From positions 7,812,001 to 7,876,000 of the forward strand of contig NZ_JACHMO010000001.1 of NCBI RefSeq assembly GCF_014205015.1: a stretch of DNA of 64,000 nucleotides, read 5' to 3'. The translations under genes were made by a program, and so were the position numbers. Shown in pieces: positions 53,310-62,769 of the stretch. Each line of letters begins with the position of its first letter. Positions within the stretch are counted from its first letter, which is position 1. The notes beneath the pieces are model-generated. The model was given only the letters and a program-made list of their open reading frames with translations. It was not told the origin of the DNA and ran no database searches. The DNA comes from Saccharothrix ecbatanensis (GTDB taxonomy: Bacteria; Actinomycetota; Actinomycetes; Mycobacteriales; Pseudonocardiaceae).

Positions 53310-54016
53310 GGTGCTCCTCCGGTTCCGGTCAGGATCGCCTCGGCGACCGCCAGGTCGAACTTCGTGGTGATCTTCATGGCGTCCTGGTGGCCGGGAACCG
53401 TGACGACCGGCACACCGAGCCGTTCCACCAGGCCCGCGTCGTCCGTGGCGTGCAGGCCGGACCGGTGGGCGCGCAGCAGGACGGCCGCGTCGAAGCCCTG
53501 GGGGGTCTGCACGATGCGCAGCGACGCCCGGTCGGGTGTGGCGACCACCACGCCGCCGTCGTCGACCTGCTTCACCGTGTCCGCGAGCGGCAGCACCGGG
53601 ATGACGGCCGGGTGACCCGCGGCGACGGCGTCCACCACGGCCTTGACCACGGCCGGCGGGGTGAACGCGCGGGCCGCGTCGTGCACCAGCACGATCGTCG
53701 CGTCGGGCATCTCACGCAGCGCGTGCGTCAACGCCAGGCGCACCGAATCCGACCGCTCGGCGCCGCCGGCCACGACGTGCACCGCCCCGCCGGCTGGGGC
53801 CGACGGGGCGGTGACTGTCTTCACAATGTCTCGCACAACATCCACATCGGACGGGGGTGCGGCGATCACGACGTGCTGCACGCAGCCGGAGTCAAGCAGG
53901 CCGCGCACCGCACGCACGAGCAGCGGAACGCCGTCGACCGGCACGAGCGCTTTGGGCATGCCATAGCCCAACCGCTCACCCCGGCCCGCCGCGGGCACGA
54001 GCGCGACCACACTCAT
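53306..54016 (-). CDS. ispD: 2-C-methyl-D-erythritol 4-phosphate cytidylyltransferase
   Basis: 236 residues. The nucleotidyltransferase start [12 protein letters not shown] with conserved Arg, the [10 protein letters not shown] block and TPQGFDA are seen. It activates methylerythritol phosphate with CTP. Coupled with ispF; the carD gene lies 30 bp upstream on the same strand, the order known from mycobacteria (carD-ispD-ispF-cysS). Confidence 0.97.
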   Translation of the reverse strand: MSVVALVPAAGRGERLGYGMPKALVPVDGVPLLVRAVRGLLDSGCVQHVVIAAPPSDVDVVRDIVKTVTAPSAPAGGAVHVVAGGAERSDSVRLALTHALREMPDATIVLVHDAARAFTPPAVVKAVVDAVAAGHPAVIPVLPLADTVKQVDDGGVVVATPDRASLRIVQTPQGFDAAVLLRAHRSGLHATDDAGLVERLGVPVVTVPGHQDAMKITTKFDLAVAEAILTGTGGAP

Positions 54017-54046
54017 GTTCGCGGTTTCCGTGTGTCGGGTGGACGA

Positions 54047-54535
54047 TCAGGACGCGGTAGCCAGGACCTCGTCGAGGAGGACTTCAGCCTTGTCCTCGTC
54101 GGTGCCCTCGGCAAGCGCCAGTTCGCTAACCAGTATCTGTCGAGCCTTCGCCAGCATCCGCTTCTCACCAGCGGACAGTCCGCGATCCTTCTCGCGCCGC
54201 CAGAGGTCGCGCACCACTTCGGCCACCTTGTTCACGTCACCGGACGCGAGCTTTTCGAGGTTGGCCTTGTACCGCCGGGACCAGTTGGTCGGCTCCTCCG
54301 TGTGGGGAGCACGCAAGACCTCGAAGACCTTGTCGAGACCCTCCTGGCCGACGACGTCACGAACGCCCACGATCTCGGCGTTGTCGGCGGGGACGCGAAC
54401 CGTGAGGTCGCCCTGGGCAACCTTGAGAACGAGGTACTTCTTTTCCTCGCCCTTGATCACACGGGTCTCGATTGCTTCGATGAGAGCGGCACCGTGGTGC
54501 GGGTAGACGACGGTCTCTCCGACCTTGAAAACCAT
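54047..54535 (-). CDS. carD: CarD-family RNA polymerase-binding regulator
   Basis: 162 residues. The N-terminal Tudor-like RNA-polymerase interaction domain ([20 protein letters not shown]) and the C-terminal helical DNA-binding domain ([23 protein letters not shown]) are complete. CarD stabilises open complexes at rRNA and many other promoters and is essential in mycobacteria. ATG at 54535 follows GAAAGGGGCAGAGGA. A TAGGAT -10-like hexamer lies on its strand at 54567-54562. Confidence 0.97.
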   Translation of the reverse strand: MVFKVGETVVYPHHGAALIEAIETRVIKGEEKKYLVLKVAQGDLTVRVPADNAEIVGVRDVVGQEGLDKVFEVLRAPHTEEPTNWSRRYKANLEKLASGDVNKVAEVVRDLWRREKDRGLSAGEKRMLAKARQILVSELALAEGTDEDKAEVLLDEVLATAS

Positions 54536-54950
54536 GTGTCCTCTGCCCCTTTCGCTAACCCCATCCTAACACGCCGAGCAATCCCCTCTCCGGCCTGTTG
54601 AGATCAGTTCGCCCTGGTCAGCGCCGCGTGGGGGGTTGACAAATCACCCGGTCGCATGCAACGGCCGTCGTCGATCTTGCTCCACTGTGGACGTGCGTGG
54701 GACCTTCGCGCGACGCGCGCGTGGTGTCCGCGGGCCGGTCCGGGCGGGGTGCGAGCCCGCTGCCGGACCGGTGTGGGGACCGTGGTGGGGCGGGGCGTGG
54801 GCATGGCTGTGGGCGCGGTGGGGGAGTGGTGTGGGGCACCGCATGCCGCAGGTCCGAGGGCACCCCGTTAGGCTCCACCACTGGTGGTCGGACCCGCTAC
54901 TACCGGGGACGACCCGCCTCGTCAGCACACCGGGAAGGATCCGAACAGCC
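54536..54950. promoter_or_regulatory. Divergent promoter region of carD and lpqE-like gene
   Basis: 415 bp without a supported gene. A TAGGAT hexamer (minus strand, 54562-54567) fits the carD -10 region. TTGACA occurs at 54635-54640 on the plus strand but without a matching -10. The rest is very GC-rich with overlapping open frames in several directions that look like compositional shadows. Confidence 0.35.
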
Positions 54951-55742
54951 GTGGGTCGCGCACTCCAGAAGTCCCCAGCGTCGCGCCGCCTGGCGGTCGT
55001 GGCCGCTCTGGCAACGGGCCTCGGCTTGGCCGCAGCGGGTTGCAGCGCAGGTCAGGTCACCCAGACGGACACCCAGGTGGCCGTCGTCAACGGTGCCGAG
55101 GGCCGAGCGGGAAACGTCACCGTCCGTGACGCGCAGCTGCTGTTCCCGGCGGCGCACGGCTCCTACGAGGAGGGCGACGACGCGCCGGTGATGGTCGTCA
55201 TCGCCAACAACGGCACCACCCCGGACAAGCTGCTGGCCGTGACCAGCGACGCCGCGTCCCAGGGCGAGATCACCGGCGACTCGGTGCTGGAGGCCTCGTC
55301 GGCGATCCTCGGTGAGGCGGACGAGCACGACGCGGGCAACCACGCGACCACGACGACGGGCAAGCCGTCGGCGTCCGGTTCGCCGTCCGCGACCACCACG
55401 CCGTCCGTGCCCGGTTCGGTCTCCGGTTCCGTCTCGGGCTCAGCTACCCCGACGACGACCACGGGCTCGGCCGCGTCCGGCACGAGCTCGGCGTCGCCGT
55501 CCTCGGAGCACCACGGCACTTCCATCTCGCAGCCGCCGACGTCGTCGACGAAGCTGCCGTCGTCGGTGGACCCGTCCGAGCCGGGCGTGGTGAAGATCGT
55601 GCTGAAGGGCCTGAAGAAGAAGCTGCGGCCGGGCGAGACGATCCGGGTGACGTTCCTGTTCCAGAACGCCGGCGAGGTCACGCTGGACTTGCCGATCGGC
55701 GCCACCTCGGAACCGCGCCAGGACGCGCCCGCCGAGCACTGA
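54951..55742 (+). CDS. LpqE-like cell-envelope lipoprotein
   Basis: 263 residues from GTG at 54951, preceded by GGGAAGGA. The signal peptide ends in a lipobox (AAAGC, Cys near residue 31). The mature protein has a beta-sandwich ([12 protein letters not shown] ... [21 protein letters not shown]) like copper-chaperone-type LpqE proteins. It is interrupted by a Ser/Thr/Pro-rich insertion of about 90 residues and finishes with a strand pair ([18 protein letters not shown]). The position between carD and radA is that of mycobacterial lpqE. The classical Met/His copper motif is not obvious, so the ligand is uncertain. Confidence 0.75.
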   Translation: MGRALQKSPASRRLAVVAALATGLGLAAAGCSAGQVTQTDTQVAVVNGAEGRAGNVTVRDAQLLFPAAHGSYEEGDDAPVMVVIANNGTTPDKLLAVTSDAASQGEITGDSVLEASSAILGEADEHDAGNHATTTTGKPSASGSPSATTTPSVPGSVSGSVSGSATPTTTTGSAASGTSSASPSSEHHGTSISQPPTSSTKLPSSVDPSEPGVVKIVLKGLKKKLRPGETIRVTFLFQNAGEVTLDLPIGATSEPRQDAPAEH

Positions 55743-55808
55743 TCCACACCGGGCACCGACGGGCCGCACCGCGCGGAACACCGTCGGCCAAGCCCGACAC
55801 GAACGCTT

Positions 55809-55897
55809 CGCAGGGGTCCCCGCCAAGGGGACCCCTGCTTTGATTTTGCCAGGTGGGACCGACAATTCGGCCGCAGCGGCGGTGGTCTGTGGACAAC
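55809..55897 (+). repeat. Dispersed ~90-bp element, copy B (hairpin plus DnaA-box-like 9-mer)
   Basis: Same unit as the one at 49283-49371, in the plus orientation: the perfect 12-bp hairpin at 55810-55821 / 55827-55838, the TTTGAT-TTTTGCCA and GGGACCGACAAT segments, and TGTGGACAA at 55888-55896. It sits 67 bp after the lipoprotein stop and could terminate that gene. Confidence 0.9.
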
Positions 55898-56019
55898 CTC
55901 GCGGGACCGCGCGGACGGACGGGCCGGGGTGGTCGGGGCCGGGCTGGTCGGGACCGGGCTGGTCGGGACCGGGCGATCTTCGCGCCGGGTTGTCGGGGGT
56001 GGCGGATAGCCTGCGGGGC

Positions 56020-57384
56020 GTGGCGAAGACAGCACGGGTGGCCAGGCCGACGTACCGCTGCGCCGAGTGCGGGCACGAGGTGGGCAAGTGGGTCGGGCGG
56101 TGCCCGGAGTGCCAGGCCTGGGGCACCGTGGAGGAGCGGGGGGTGTCGGCCGCGCCCCGCTTCCTCGCGGGCACGCCGAGCAGTGAGGCCCGGCCGATCG
56201 CCCAGGTCGACGTGGAGTCCGCGCGGGCCGTTTCCACCGGCGTGGGGGAGTTGGACCGGGTGCTCGGTGGCGGCCTCGTGCCCGGCGCCGTCGTCCTGCT
56301 GGCGGGCGAGCCCGGCGTGGGCAAGTCGACCTTGCTGCTGGAGGTCGCGCACCAGTGGGCGTCCTCGGTCGGCCGCTGCCTCTACGTCACCGGTGAGGAG
56401 TCGGCGGGGCAGGTCCGGCTCCGCGCGGACCGGACCGGCAACCTGCACGACGAGATCTTCCTGGCCGCCGAGAGCGACATCTCCGCCGTCCTCGGCCAGG
56501 TCGACGCGGTCAAGCCCAGCATGCTGATCGTGGATTCCATCCAGACCATGTCCTCACCGGTCGTCGACGGCGTCCCGGGCGGCGTCAGCCAGGTCCGCGC
56601 CGTCACGTCCGGCCTGATCGCGGTCGCCAAGGAACGCGGGCTGCCGGTCGTCCTGGTCGGCCACGTGACCAAGGACGGCTCGGTCGCCGGCCCGCGCGTC
56701 CTGGAGCACCTGGTGGACGTCGTCCTCCAGTTCGAGGGCGACCGGCACTCCAGCCTCCGCCTCCTGCGCGGCGTGAAGAACCGGTTCGGGCCGGCCGACG
56801 AGGTCGGCTGCTTCGAGTTGCGCGACGACGGCATCGCGGGCGTCCCCGACCCGTCCGGCCTGTTCCTGCACCGCCGCGACCAGGCGGTGTCCGGCACGGC
56901 CGTCACCGTCGTCGTGGAGGGCAAGCGGCCGATGTTGGGCGAGGTGCAGGCGTTGGTCACGCCCACCGCCCTGCCCGCCCCACGCCGCGCGGTGAGCGGG
57001 CTCGACTCGGCCCGGCTGGCGATGGTGCTCGCGGTGCTGGAGAAGCGCGGCAAGGTCCCGTTGGGCAACAAGGACATCTTCACCGCCACCGTCGGCGGGA
57101 TGCGGCTCACCGAGCCCGCGGTGGACCTGGCGGTGGCGTTGGCGGTCGCCTCGGCCGCCACGGACCTGCCGTTGCCGCACGACCTCGTCGTCGTCGGCGA
57201 GGTCGGCCTGTCCGGTGAACTCCGCCGGGTCAGCGGCGTCGGCCGACGCCTCACCGAGGCCGCCCGGCTCGGCTACACCAAGGCACTGGTCCCGCCCGAC
57301 GCCGGCCCGCTGCCCCCGGAGACGCGGGCGCTCGTCGCGCAGGACCTGCTGGAGGCGCTGCAACTGCTCAAGCTGATCAATTGA
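56020..57384 (+). CDS. radA: DNA repair protein RadA
   Basis: 454 residues. An N-terminal C4 zinc finger (CAECGHEV ... CPECQAW) precedes a RecA-like core with Walker [10 protein letters not shown] (96-104) and the RadA-specific KNRFG motif (253-257). The C-terminal Lon-type domain ([20 protein letters not shown]) completes it. RadA drives branch migration in recombination. GTG at 56020 was chosen because it is the closest start before the zinc finger. The stop abuts the end of an IS605-like element; in many actinobacteria disA follows here. Confidence 0.96.
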   Translation: MAKTARVARPTYRCAECGHEVGKWVGRCPECQAWGTVEERGVSAAPRFLAGTPSSEARPIAQVDVESARAVSTGVGELDRVLGGGLVPGAVVLLAGEPGVGKSTLLLEVAHQWASSVGRCLYVTGEESAGQVRLRADRTGNLHDEIFLAAESDISAVLGQVDAVKPSMLIVDSIQTMSSPVVDGVPGGVSQVRAVTSGLIAVAKERGLPVVLVGHVTKDGSVAGPRVLEHLVDVVLQFEGDRHSSLRLLRGVKNRFGPADEVGCFELRDDGIAGVPDPSGLFLHRRDQAVSGTAVTVVVEGKRPMLGEVQALVTPTALPAPRRAVSGLDSARLAMVLAVLEKRGKVPLGNKDIFTATVGGMRLTEPAVDLAVALAVASAATDLPLPHDLVVVGEVGLSGELRRVSGVGRRLTEAARLGYTKALVPPDAGPLPPETRALVAQDLLEALQLLKLIN

Positions 57385-58490
57385 CAACCTCCCCTCCCTG
57401 AACGGGGCGGGGATTTCCCGTCGGGCTCGCGCCCGGCAGTTCCTGCTTCTTCTCCCCGGGAAGGGAGGTTTCGTCGGATGCCTCGCCGACTAGCGTCGGG
57501 TCGGTCTTACCCCGGCTCCACAGGCTGTGACCGCCCGCCCGGCGGCCAGGATGTTGCGCGCGGCGTTCACGTCGCGATCGTGCGAAACCCCACAACCGGG
57601 GCAGGTCCACTCCCGCACCCCCAGCGGCAGCGTGTCCATCAGGTGCCCGCAGTCCGAGCAGGTCTTTGAGCTGGGCAGCCACCGGTCGACCACGACCAGG
57701 TCACGGCCGTACCAGTCGCACTTGTACTCCAGCATCGACCGCAGATCCGACCACGACGCGTCGGAGATCGCATGGGCCAACGACCGGTTGCGCAGCATGT
57801 TGCGGACCGCCAGATCCTCGATCACGACCAGTTGGTTCTCCCGGACGAGTCGAGTGGTCAGCTTGTGCAACAAATCCCGGCGGCGGTCGGCGATACGGGC
57901 ATGGACACGAGCCACCCGCAGCCGGGCCTTCGCCCGGTTCGCAGAACCCTGCACCCTCGGGCAACGGCCGCGACCACACGATGTCCAACGGCCCGTCCAT
58001 CTTCGCCAACGTCAGCCGCCCGTCGCGCCAGCGGAACGCCGACCGGGTGTACTCCGCCGACGCCCTGCCCCGCTTGCGGGACTTGAACCGCGGATAGCGG
58101 GACCGCTTCTCCCAGAACGCCGCGAACGCCGACTGCAAGTGCCGCAACGACTGCTGCAACGGCACCGACGACACCTCGTTGAGAAACGTCAGCCCTTCGG
58201 TCTTCTTCCACTCCGTCAGCAGCGCCGACGTCTGCACGTAATTCACCCGACGGTGCTCGCCGTACCACGCCCGCGTGCGGGCCTCCAACGCCCGGTTGTA
58301 CACCACCCGCACACGCCCGAACGTACGCAGCAACTCCACTTCCTGCGCCGCGGACGGCGAGAAGCGGTACCGGAACGCCCGCTTCACCACCGACACCGAC
58401 GACATGCCTCACACATTAACGCCCGGCAAGTGAGCCTCGCCGATGCGGCGAAAGCACCGGTTCCCTCCCCGGCGTGAACGCCGGGGTATT
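57385..58490 (-). mobile_element. IS200/IS605-type element with defective tnpB
   Basis: The unit holds a tnpB pseudogene flanked by hairpin ends typical of this family. The probable right end is at 57385-57415 (GGGATTTCCC plus imperfect stem 57390-57413), directly at the radA stop TTGA. The probable left end is the perfect hairpin CCCCGGCG-TGAA-CGCCGGGG at 58467-58486. No tnpA transposase gene is present, so the element depends on another copy for movement. Exact borders are inferred. Confidence 0.7.
57490..58405 (-). pseudogene. tnpB: tnpB (RNA-guided nuclease ancestor) with internal deletion and frameshift
   Basis: The N-terminal part (58405 to about 57950) reads FRYRFSPSAAQEVELLRTFG through GPLDIVWSRPLPEG. 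The C-terminal part (57954 to 57490) resumes in another frame with GSANRAKARLRVARVHARIADRRRD and continues with the RuvC-II Glu (VIEDLAVRN), the zinc finger CSDCGH ... CPGCG and the RuvC-III Asp (DRDVNAARN). Roughly 80-90 residues between the parts are gone, including the RuvC-I Asp (normally GIDAGI). Guided cleavage is therefore not expected. Confidence 0.85.
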
Positions 58491-58516
58491 TACCGACAGG
58501 AACCCAGATGAGCACT

Positions 58517-58550
58517 GCGCCCGGTCCCTGAAAGCCAGGAAACCGGGCGC
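58517..58550 (-). terminator. Terminator of the trehalose operon
   Basis: GCGCCCGGT (58517-58525) pairs with ACCGGGCGC (58542-58550); a smaller CCTG/CAGG stem lies in the loop. It follows the stop of the otsB-GH15 gene on the minus strand. Confidence 0.7.
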
Positions 58551-58568
58551 AGCAACACAAAACAACAC

Positions 58569-61124
58569 CTACACGGTGGCTACCGCCGCGACCGACGTCG
58601 ACGCCAGCAGCTGGGCGCAACGGATCAGGCCCAGGTGGCTGTACGCCTGCGGGTGGTTGCCCAGGGAACGCTCCGCGATCGGGTCGTACTCCTCGGGCAG
58701 CAGACCGGTGGGCCCGGCCGCGTCCACCATCTGCGCGAACAGCTCCTCGGCCTCGGTGCGCCGCCCGGTGAGCAGGTAGGCCTCGATCATCCACGCCGCG
58801 CACAGGTGGAAGCCGCCCTCGTCGCCCGGCAGGCCGTCGTCACGCCGGTACCGGTACACCGTCGACCCCGACCGCAGCTCGGCCTCGATCGCGGTCACCG
58901 TGGCCTGGAACCGGTCGTCCGTCGGGTCGATCAGACCCGACAGCCCGACGTGCAGCGACGCCGCGTCCAGGTCGTCACCGTCGTACGCCGTGGTGAAGGA
59001 CTGCGCTTCGTCGCTCCACCCGTGCTTCAGCACGTCGTTGGAGATCGTGTCGCGCAGCACCGGCCACGACGGGTCGACGTCCCGCCCGTACGTCTCGGCC
59101 AGCCGCACCGCCCGGTCGAGCGTCACCCAGCACATCACCTTCGAGTACACGTGGTGACGCGGAGCGTGGCGCTCCTCCCAGATGCCGTGGTCCGGCTCGT
59201 GCCACCGGCGGGCGACCGCCTCGGCCATCGCCTGCACCATCCGCCAGTCCGGGTCGGTCAGCGAACCGCGCGCGGCGGCCAGCTGCACGACCAGGTCGAC
59301 CACCGGACCGAACACGTCCAGCTGCACCTGCTGGTTCGCCAGGTTGCCGACGCGCACCGGCCGCGACCCGGCGTACCCGGGGAGCGTGTCGATGACGGCC
59401 TCGGCGCCCAGCATGGTGCCCTGCAACGTGTACAGCGGGTGCAGCCGCTCCGGGCCGGGCAGGGTCGCCAGGACCCCGTGCACCCACCCCAGGAACGACT
59501 CCGCCTCGCCGAGCGACCCGACCGACACCAGGGCCTGCGCGGTCAGCGCCGCGTCGCGCAGCCAGCAGTACCGGTAGTCCCAGTTCCGGATGCCGCCCAG
59601 CTCCTCGGGCAGCGAGGTGGTGGCGGCGGCCATGATCGCGCCGGTGTCGTGGTGCACCAGGCCCTTCAACGTCAGCGCCGACCGCAGCACCAGGTCCGAC
59701 TCGACCCTCGGCAGCTTCAGCGTCGCCGCCCAGTCGGACCAGAAGGCGCCGGCCCGCGCGCGCCGCTCCGGCTCGCCCAGGGTGGCCTCGGACAGGTCGT
59801 CCGTGCCGCAGCGCAGCTCCAGCAGGATCGGCGCGCCCTCGCGGGGACGCACCACGGCGGTCGCCGTCTCCTGGATGCCGTCGGACGTGATCTGCCAGTC
59901 GACGCCCGGCGAGCGCAGCACCATCGGGTCCGAGGTGCCGACGACCCGCAGGCCGTCGCGCTCGCGCAGCAGCCGCACCGGCACCTGGCCGAACTCCGGC
60001 CGCGGCGCGAACGTGATCACCGCGTTGGTCGAGCCGGAGATGCGCCGCACCAGGTCGGTGCGGTGCGAGGCCAGCTCGTGGTCCAGGTAGTCCGTGACGA
60101 GCAGCCGCGACCAGCGGGTCTCCACGATCATCGTGCCCGGCACGTACCGCTGGCCCAGGGGCAGCGAGCCGTGCTCCGGCTTGATCGAGAAGTGGCCCGC
60201 GGCCGGTCCGCCGAGCAGGTCGGCGAACACCGCCGCCGAGTCCGGCTCCGGGTGGCACAGCCAGTTCAGCCGGGCGTCGGGGGTGAGCAGCGCCACCGAA
60301 CGCTCGTTGGCCAGCATGGTGAGCCGCTCGATCGGCACGGCCTGGTCGCCGTGCAGCCACGCCCGCCGTTCCTCCAGCAGGAACGCCAGCACGGTGGCCA
60401 CGTCGACGCTGTCCTCGACGTGGTACTCGGCCAGGGTCTCGCCGTCGCCGACCTTGATGCCGACGTCCGGCCCGCTGAGTCGGGCAAACGCTTTCTCGTC
60501 GGTCACGTCGTCACCGACGAATACGGCCGCTGTCGCCGACGCGCGGTGCCGCAGGACGTCCAGGGCGTTGCCCTTGTCCGTCTGCACCACGGCCAGCTCG
60601 ATCACGGCCTTGCCCTCGGTGACCTGCACGCCGTCCCATGTCGATGGGCCGGTGCGCACGGCCTCCAGAACCCGCTCCCCCACGGCGGATTCCGCACGTC
60701 GCACGTGCACCGCGATGCTCGCGGGTTTGACCTCCAGTCCGACGCCTTCGTGGCCGTCGACGATGTCTTCCAGTTCGGTTTCCAGGCGGCGGTGCAGTGA
60801 TCTCGCGTCCGCGTCCAGCGCGTGCACGAAACCGACGTCGAACTCGGATCCGTGCGAACCCACCAGGTGCACCTCGGACGGCAGCCGCGACAGTGTCGCC
60901 AGGTCGCGCAACGCGCGCCCGGAGATCACCGCGGCCGTCGTCTCGTGCAGACCGGCCAGCGAGCGCAACGCGCCCACCGACTCGGGCAGCGGACGGGCGT
61001 CCTCTGGGTTGGCCACGATCGGAGCCAATGTCCCGTCGTAGTCGCAGGCGACCAGCAGGCGCGGTGTGCGTGCCAGCTGCACGATCGCACGGCGAAGTTC
61101 GGCGGGGAGGGCCTCGGCGGTCAA
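58569..61124 (-). CDS. Trehalose-6-phosphate phosphatase fused to GH15 glycoside hydrolase (trehalase-like)
   Basis: 851 residues with two complete domains. Residues about 1-250 form OtsB, a HAD phosphatase with the nucleophile motif DYDGTLAP (Asp28/Asp30), GSHGSEFD and GDDVTDE. From about residue 260 a glycoside hydrolase family 15 protein follows, with RNWDYRYCWLRDA, a Glu pair in LPEEYDP and NHPQAYSHLGL at the end, resembling mycobacterial GH15 trehalases. The protein could thus both make trehalose and split it, or the GH15 part may act on other glucosides. otsA lies 54 bp upstream. Confidence 0.92.
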   Translation of the reverse strand: MTAEALPAELRRAIVQLARTPRLLVACDYDGTLAPIVANPEDARPLPESVGALRSLAGLHETTAAVISGRALRDLATLSRLPSEVHLVGSHGSEFDVGFVHALDADARSLHRRLETELEDIVDGHEGVGLEVKPASIAVHVRRAESAVGERVLEAVRTGPSTWDGVQVTEGKAVIELAVVQTDKGNALDVLRHRASATAAVFVGDDVTDEKAFARLSGPDVGIKVGDGETLAEYHVEDSVDVATVLAFLLEERRAWLHGDQAVPIERLTMLANERSVALLTPDARLNWLCHPEPDSAAVFADLLGGPAAGHFSIKPEHGSLPLGQRYVPGTMIVETRWSRLLVTDYLDHELASHRTDLVRRISGSTNAVITFAPRPEFGQVPVRLLRERDGLRVVGTSDPMVLRSPGVDWQITSDGIQETATAVVRPREGAPILLELRCGTDDLSEATLGEPERRARAGAFWSDWAATLKLPRVESDLVLRSALTLKGLVHHDTGAIMAAATTSLPEELGGIRNWDYRYCWLRDAALTAQALVSVGSLGEAESFLGWVHGVLATLPGPERLHPLYTLQGTMLGAEAVIDTLPGYAGSRPVRVGNLANQQVQLDVFGPVVDLVVQLAAARGSLTDPDWRMVQAMAEAVARRWHEPDHGIWEERHAPRHHVYSKVMCWVTLDRAVRLAETYGRDVDPSWPVLRDTISNDVLKHGWSDEAQSFTTAYDGDDLDAASLHVGLSGLIDPTDDRFQATVTAIEAELRSGSTVYRYRRDDGLPGDEGGFHLCAAWMIEAYLLTGRRTEAEELFAQMVDAAGPTGLLPEEYDPIAERSLGNHPQAYSHLGLIRCAQLLASTSVAAVATV

Positions 61125-61178
61125 CGCCCCTCCTCAATGCTCGGTGGGACAGGTCGGGAATAACTTCTCTGAACTGAT

Positions 61179-62615
61179 TCAGATCGTGGACTGCGTGCCC
61201 AAGGCATCAAGAAACGATCGAGCCCAACGGTCGACGTCGTGCGTGAGGACTTGGCGGCGCAGCGCGCGCATCCTACGGCGGCCTTCGGCGGGATCCAGCG
61301 TGAGGGCCGCGTCGAGCGCGTTCTTGACGCCGTCGAGATCGTGTGGATTGACCAGGAACGCGCTCGTGAGTTCGGCCGCCGCGCCGGCGAACTCGGAGAG
61401 CACCAGCGCGCCGCCGAGGTCGTAGCGCGTGGCGACGTACTCCTTGCAGACCAGGTTCATCCCGTCGCGCACGGGAGTCACCACCATGACGTCGGCGGCG
61501 CTCATGAACGCGGTCAGTTCGCGCCGGTTCACCGATTGGTGCAGGTAGTGCACGACCGGGTGACCCACGGTGGAGAACTCGCCGTTGATCCGGCCGACCG
61601 CCTGCTCGATCTCCCCCCGCATCTTCTTGTAGTGCTCGACGCGCTCGCGGCTGGGCGTGGCGAGCTGGACCATGGTGACCTCGCTCGGGTCGATCCGGCC
61701 GTCGGCGAGGAGTTCGTGCAGCGCGCGGAGGCGCACGTCGATGCCCTTGGTGTAGTCGAGCCGGTCCACCCCCAGCAAAATCTTCTTCGGATTCCCGAGG
61801 TCTTCACGAATTTGCTTCGCGTGCTTCTGCACTTCTTTGTCCCGCGCCAGCGCGTCGAGTCCGGCGGAGTCGATAGAGATCGGGAATGCCCCGACCCGAA
61901 CGGTGCGGTCGCCGACCTGGACCACGCCGGGACGGGTGCGCACGCCGACCGCGCCGCGGCTCGGTTCCAGGCCGACCAGGCGGCGGGCCAGCCAGAGGAA
62001 GTTCTGCGCGCCGCCGGGCCGGTGGAAGCCGACCAGGTCCGCGCCCAGCAGGCCGCGGATGATCTCGGTGCGCCACGGCAGCTGCATGAACAGCTCCACC
62101 GGCGGGAACGGGATGTGCAGGAAGAAGCCGATCCGCAGGTCGGGGCGCAGCTCGCGGAGCATCGCCGGGACGAGCTGGAGCTGGTAGTCCTGCACCCACA
62201 CCGTGGCGCCCTGCGCGGCCACCTTCGCGGTGACGTCGGCGAACCGCTGGTTCACCCGCACGTAGGCGTTCCACCACGTCCGGTGGAAGGCCGGCGGGGC
62301 GACGACGTCGTGGTAGAGCGGCCACAGGGTGCCGTTGGAGAAGCCCTCGTAGTAGTCGGCGACCTCGGTGGCGCTCAGCATCACCGGGTGTAGTTGGAGG
62401 CCGTCCTCCTCGAACGCGTCCACGTCGGCGTCCGCGATGCCGGGCCAGCCGACCCAGGCGCCTTTGTGCGTGCGGAGGAACGGTTCGAGGGCGGTGACCA
62501 GTCCACCGGGGCTGTGCTTCCAGCGCTGCGTCCCGTCTGGCAGGCGCTCCAGGTCAACCGGTAGGCGGTTGGCCACGACCAGGAACTCCGCGCCGTTCTC
62601 GCCAATGCTGCTCAC
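61179..62615 (-). CDS. otsA: Trehalose-6-phosphate synthase
   Basis: 478 residues, a GT20 glycosyltransferase that joins UDP- or GDP/ADP-glucose to glucose-6-phosphate. Family blocks are VVANRLPV with a Gly-rich loop (SPGGLVTAL), [33 protein letters not shown] and [13 protein letters not shown]. The product is the substrate of the OtsB domain encoded next. Start ATG at 62615. Confidence 0.96.
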   Translation of the reverse strand: MSSIGENGAEFLVVANRLPVDLERLPDGTQRWKHSPGGLVTALEPFLRTHKGAWVGWPGIADADVDAFEEDGLQLHPVMLSATEVADYYEGFSNGTLWPLYHDVVAPPAFHRTWWNAYVRVNQRFADVTAKVAAQGATVWVQDYQLQLVPAMLRELRPDLRIGFFLHIPFPPVELFMQLPWRTEIIRGLLGADLVGFHRPGGAQNFLWLARRLVGLEPSRGAVGVRTRPGVVQVGDRTVRVGAFPISIDSAGLDALARDKEVQKHAKQIREDLGNPKKILLGVDRLDYTKGIDVRLRALHELLADGRIDPSEVTMVQLATPSRERVEHYKKMRGEIEQAVGRINGEFSTVGHPVVHYLHQSVNRRELTAFMSAADVMVVTPVRDGMNLVCKEYVATRYDLGGALVLSEFAGAAAELTSAFLVNPHDLDGVKNALDAALTLDPAEGRRRMRALRRQVLTHDVDRWARSFLDALGTQSTI

Positions 62616-62769
62616 CGGGTAGCGCCTCCTAAGGATTCGTCTCGCCCACCGTCGAGGTTAGTGGGAACGCGCAGGCTGGATGCCCTGTCGTCAGACCCGT
62701 CACACAGTGTTGACTTGACGAAAGTTCGTCAGGTGGGCCATCTCACGTGGAAAGCACGTGTTCAAGTGT
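62616..62769. promoter_or_regulatory. Region upstream of otsA
   Basis: 154 bp between otsA and the exporter gene, both on the minus strand. AT-richer stretch near 62700-62735, where the otsA promoter may lie. No clear operator was recognised. Confidence 0.3.

Noticed and set aside
54635..54658. TTGACA as a -35 for a plus-strand promoter upstream of the lpqE-like gene
   Set aside because: No acceptable -10 hexamer lies 16-18 bp downstream, and the gene start is about 290 bp away.
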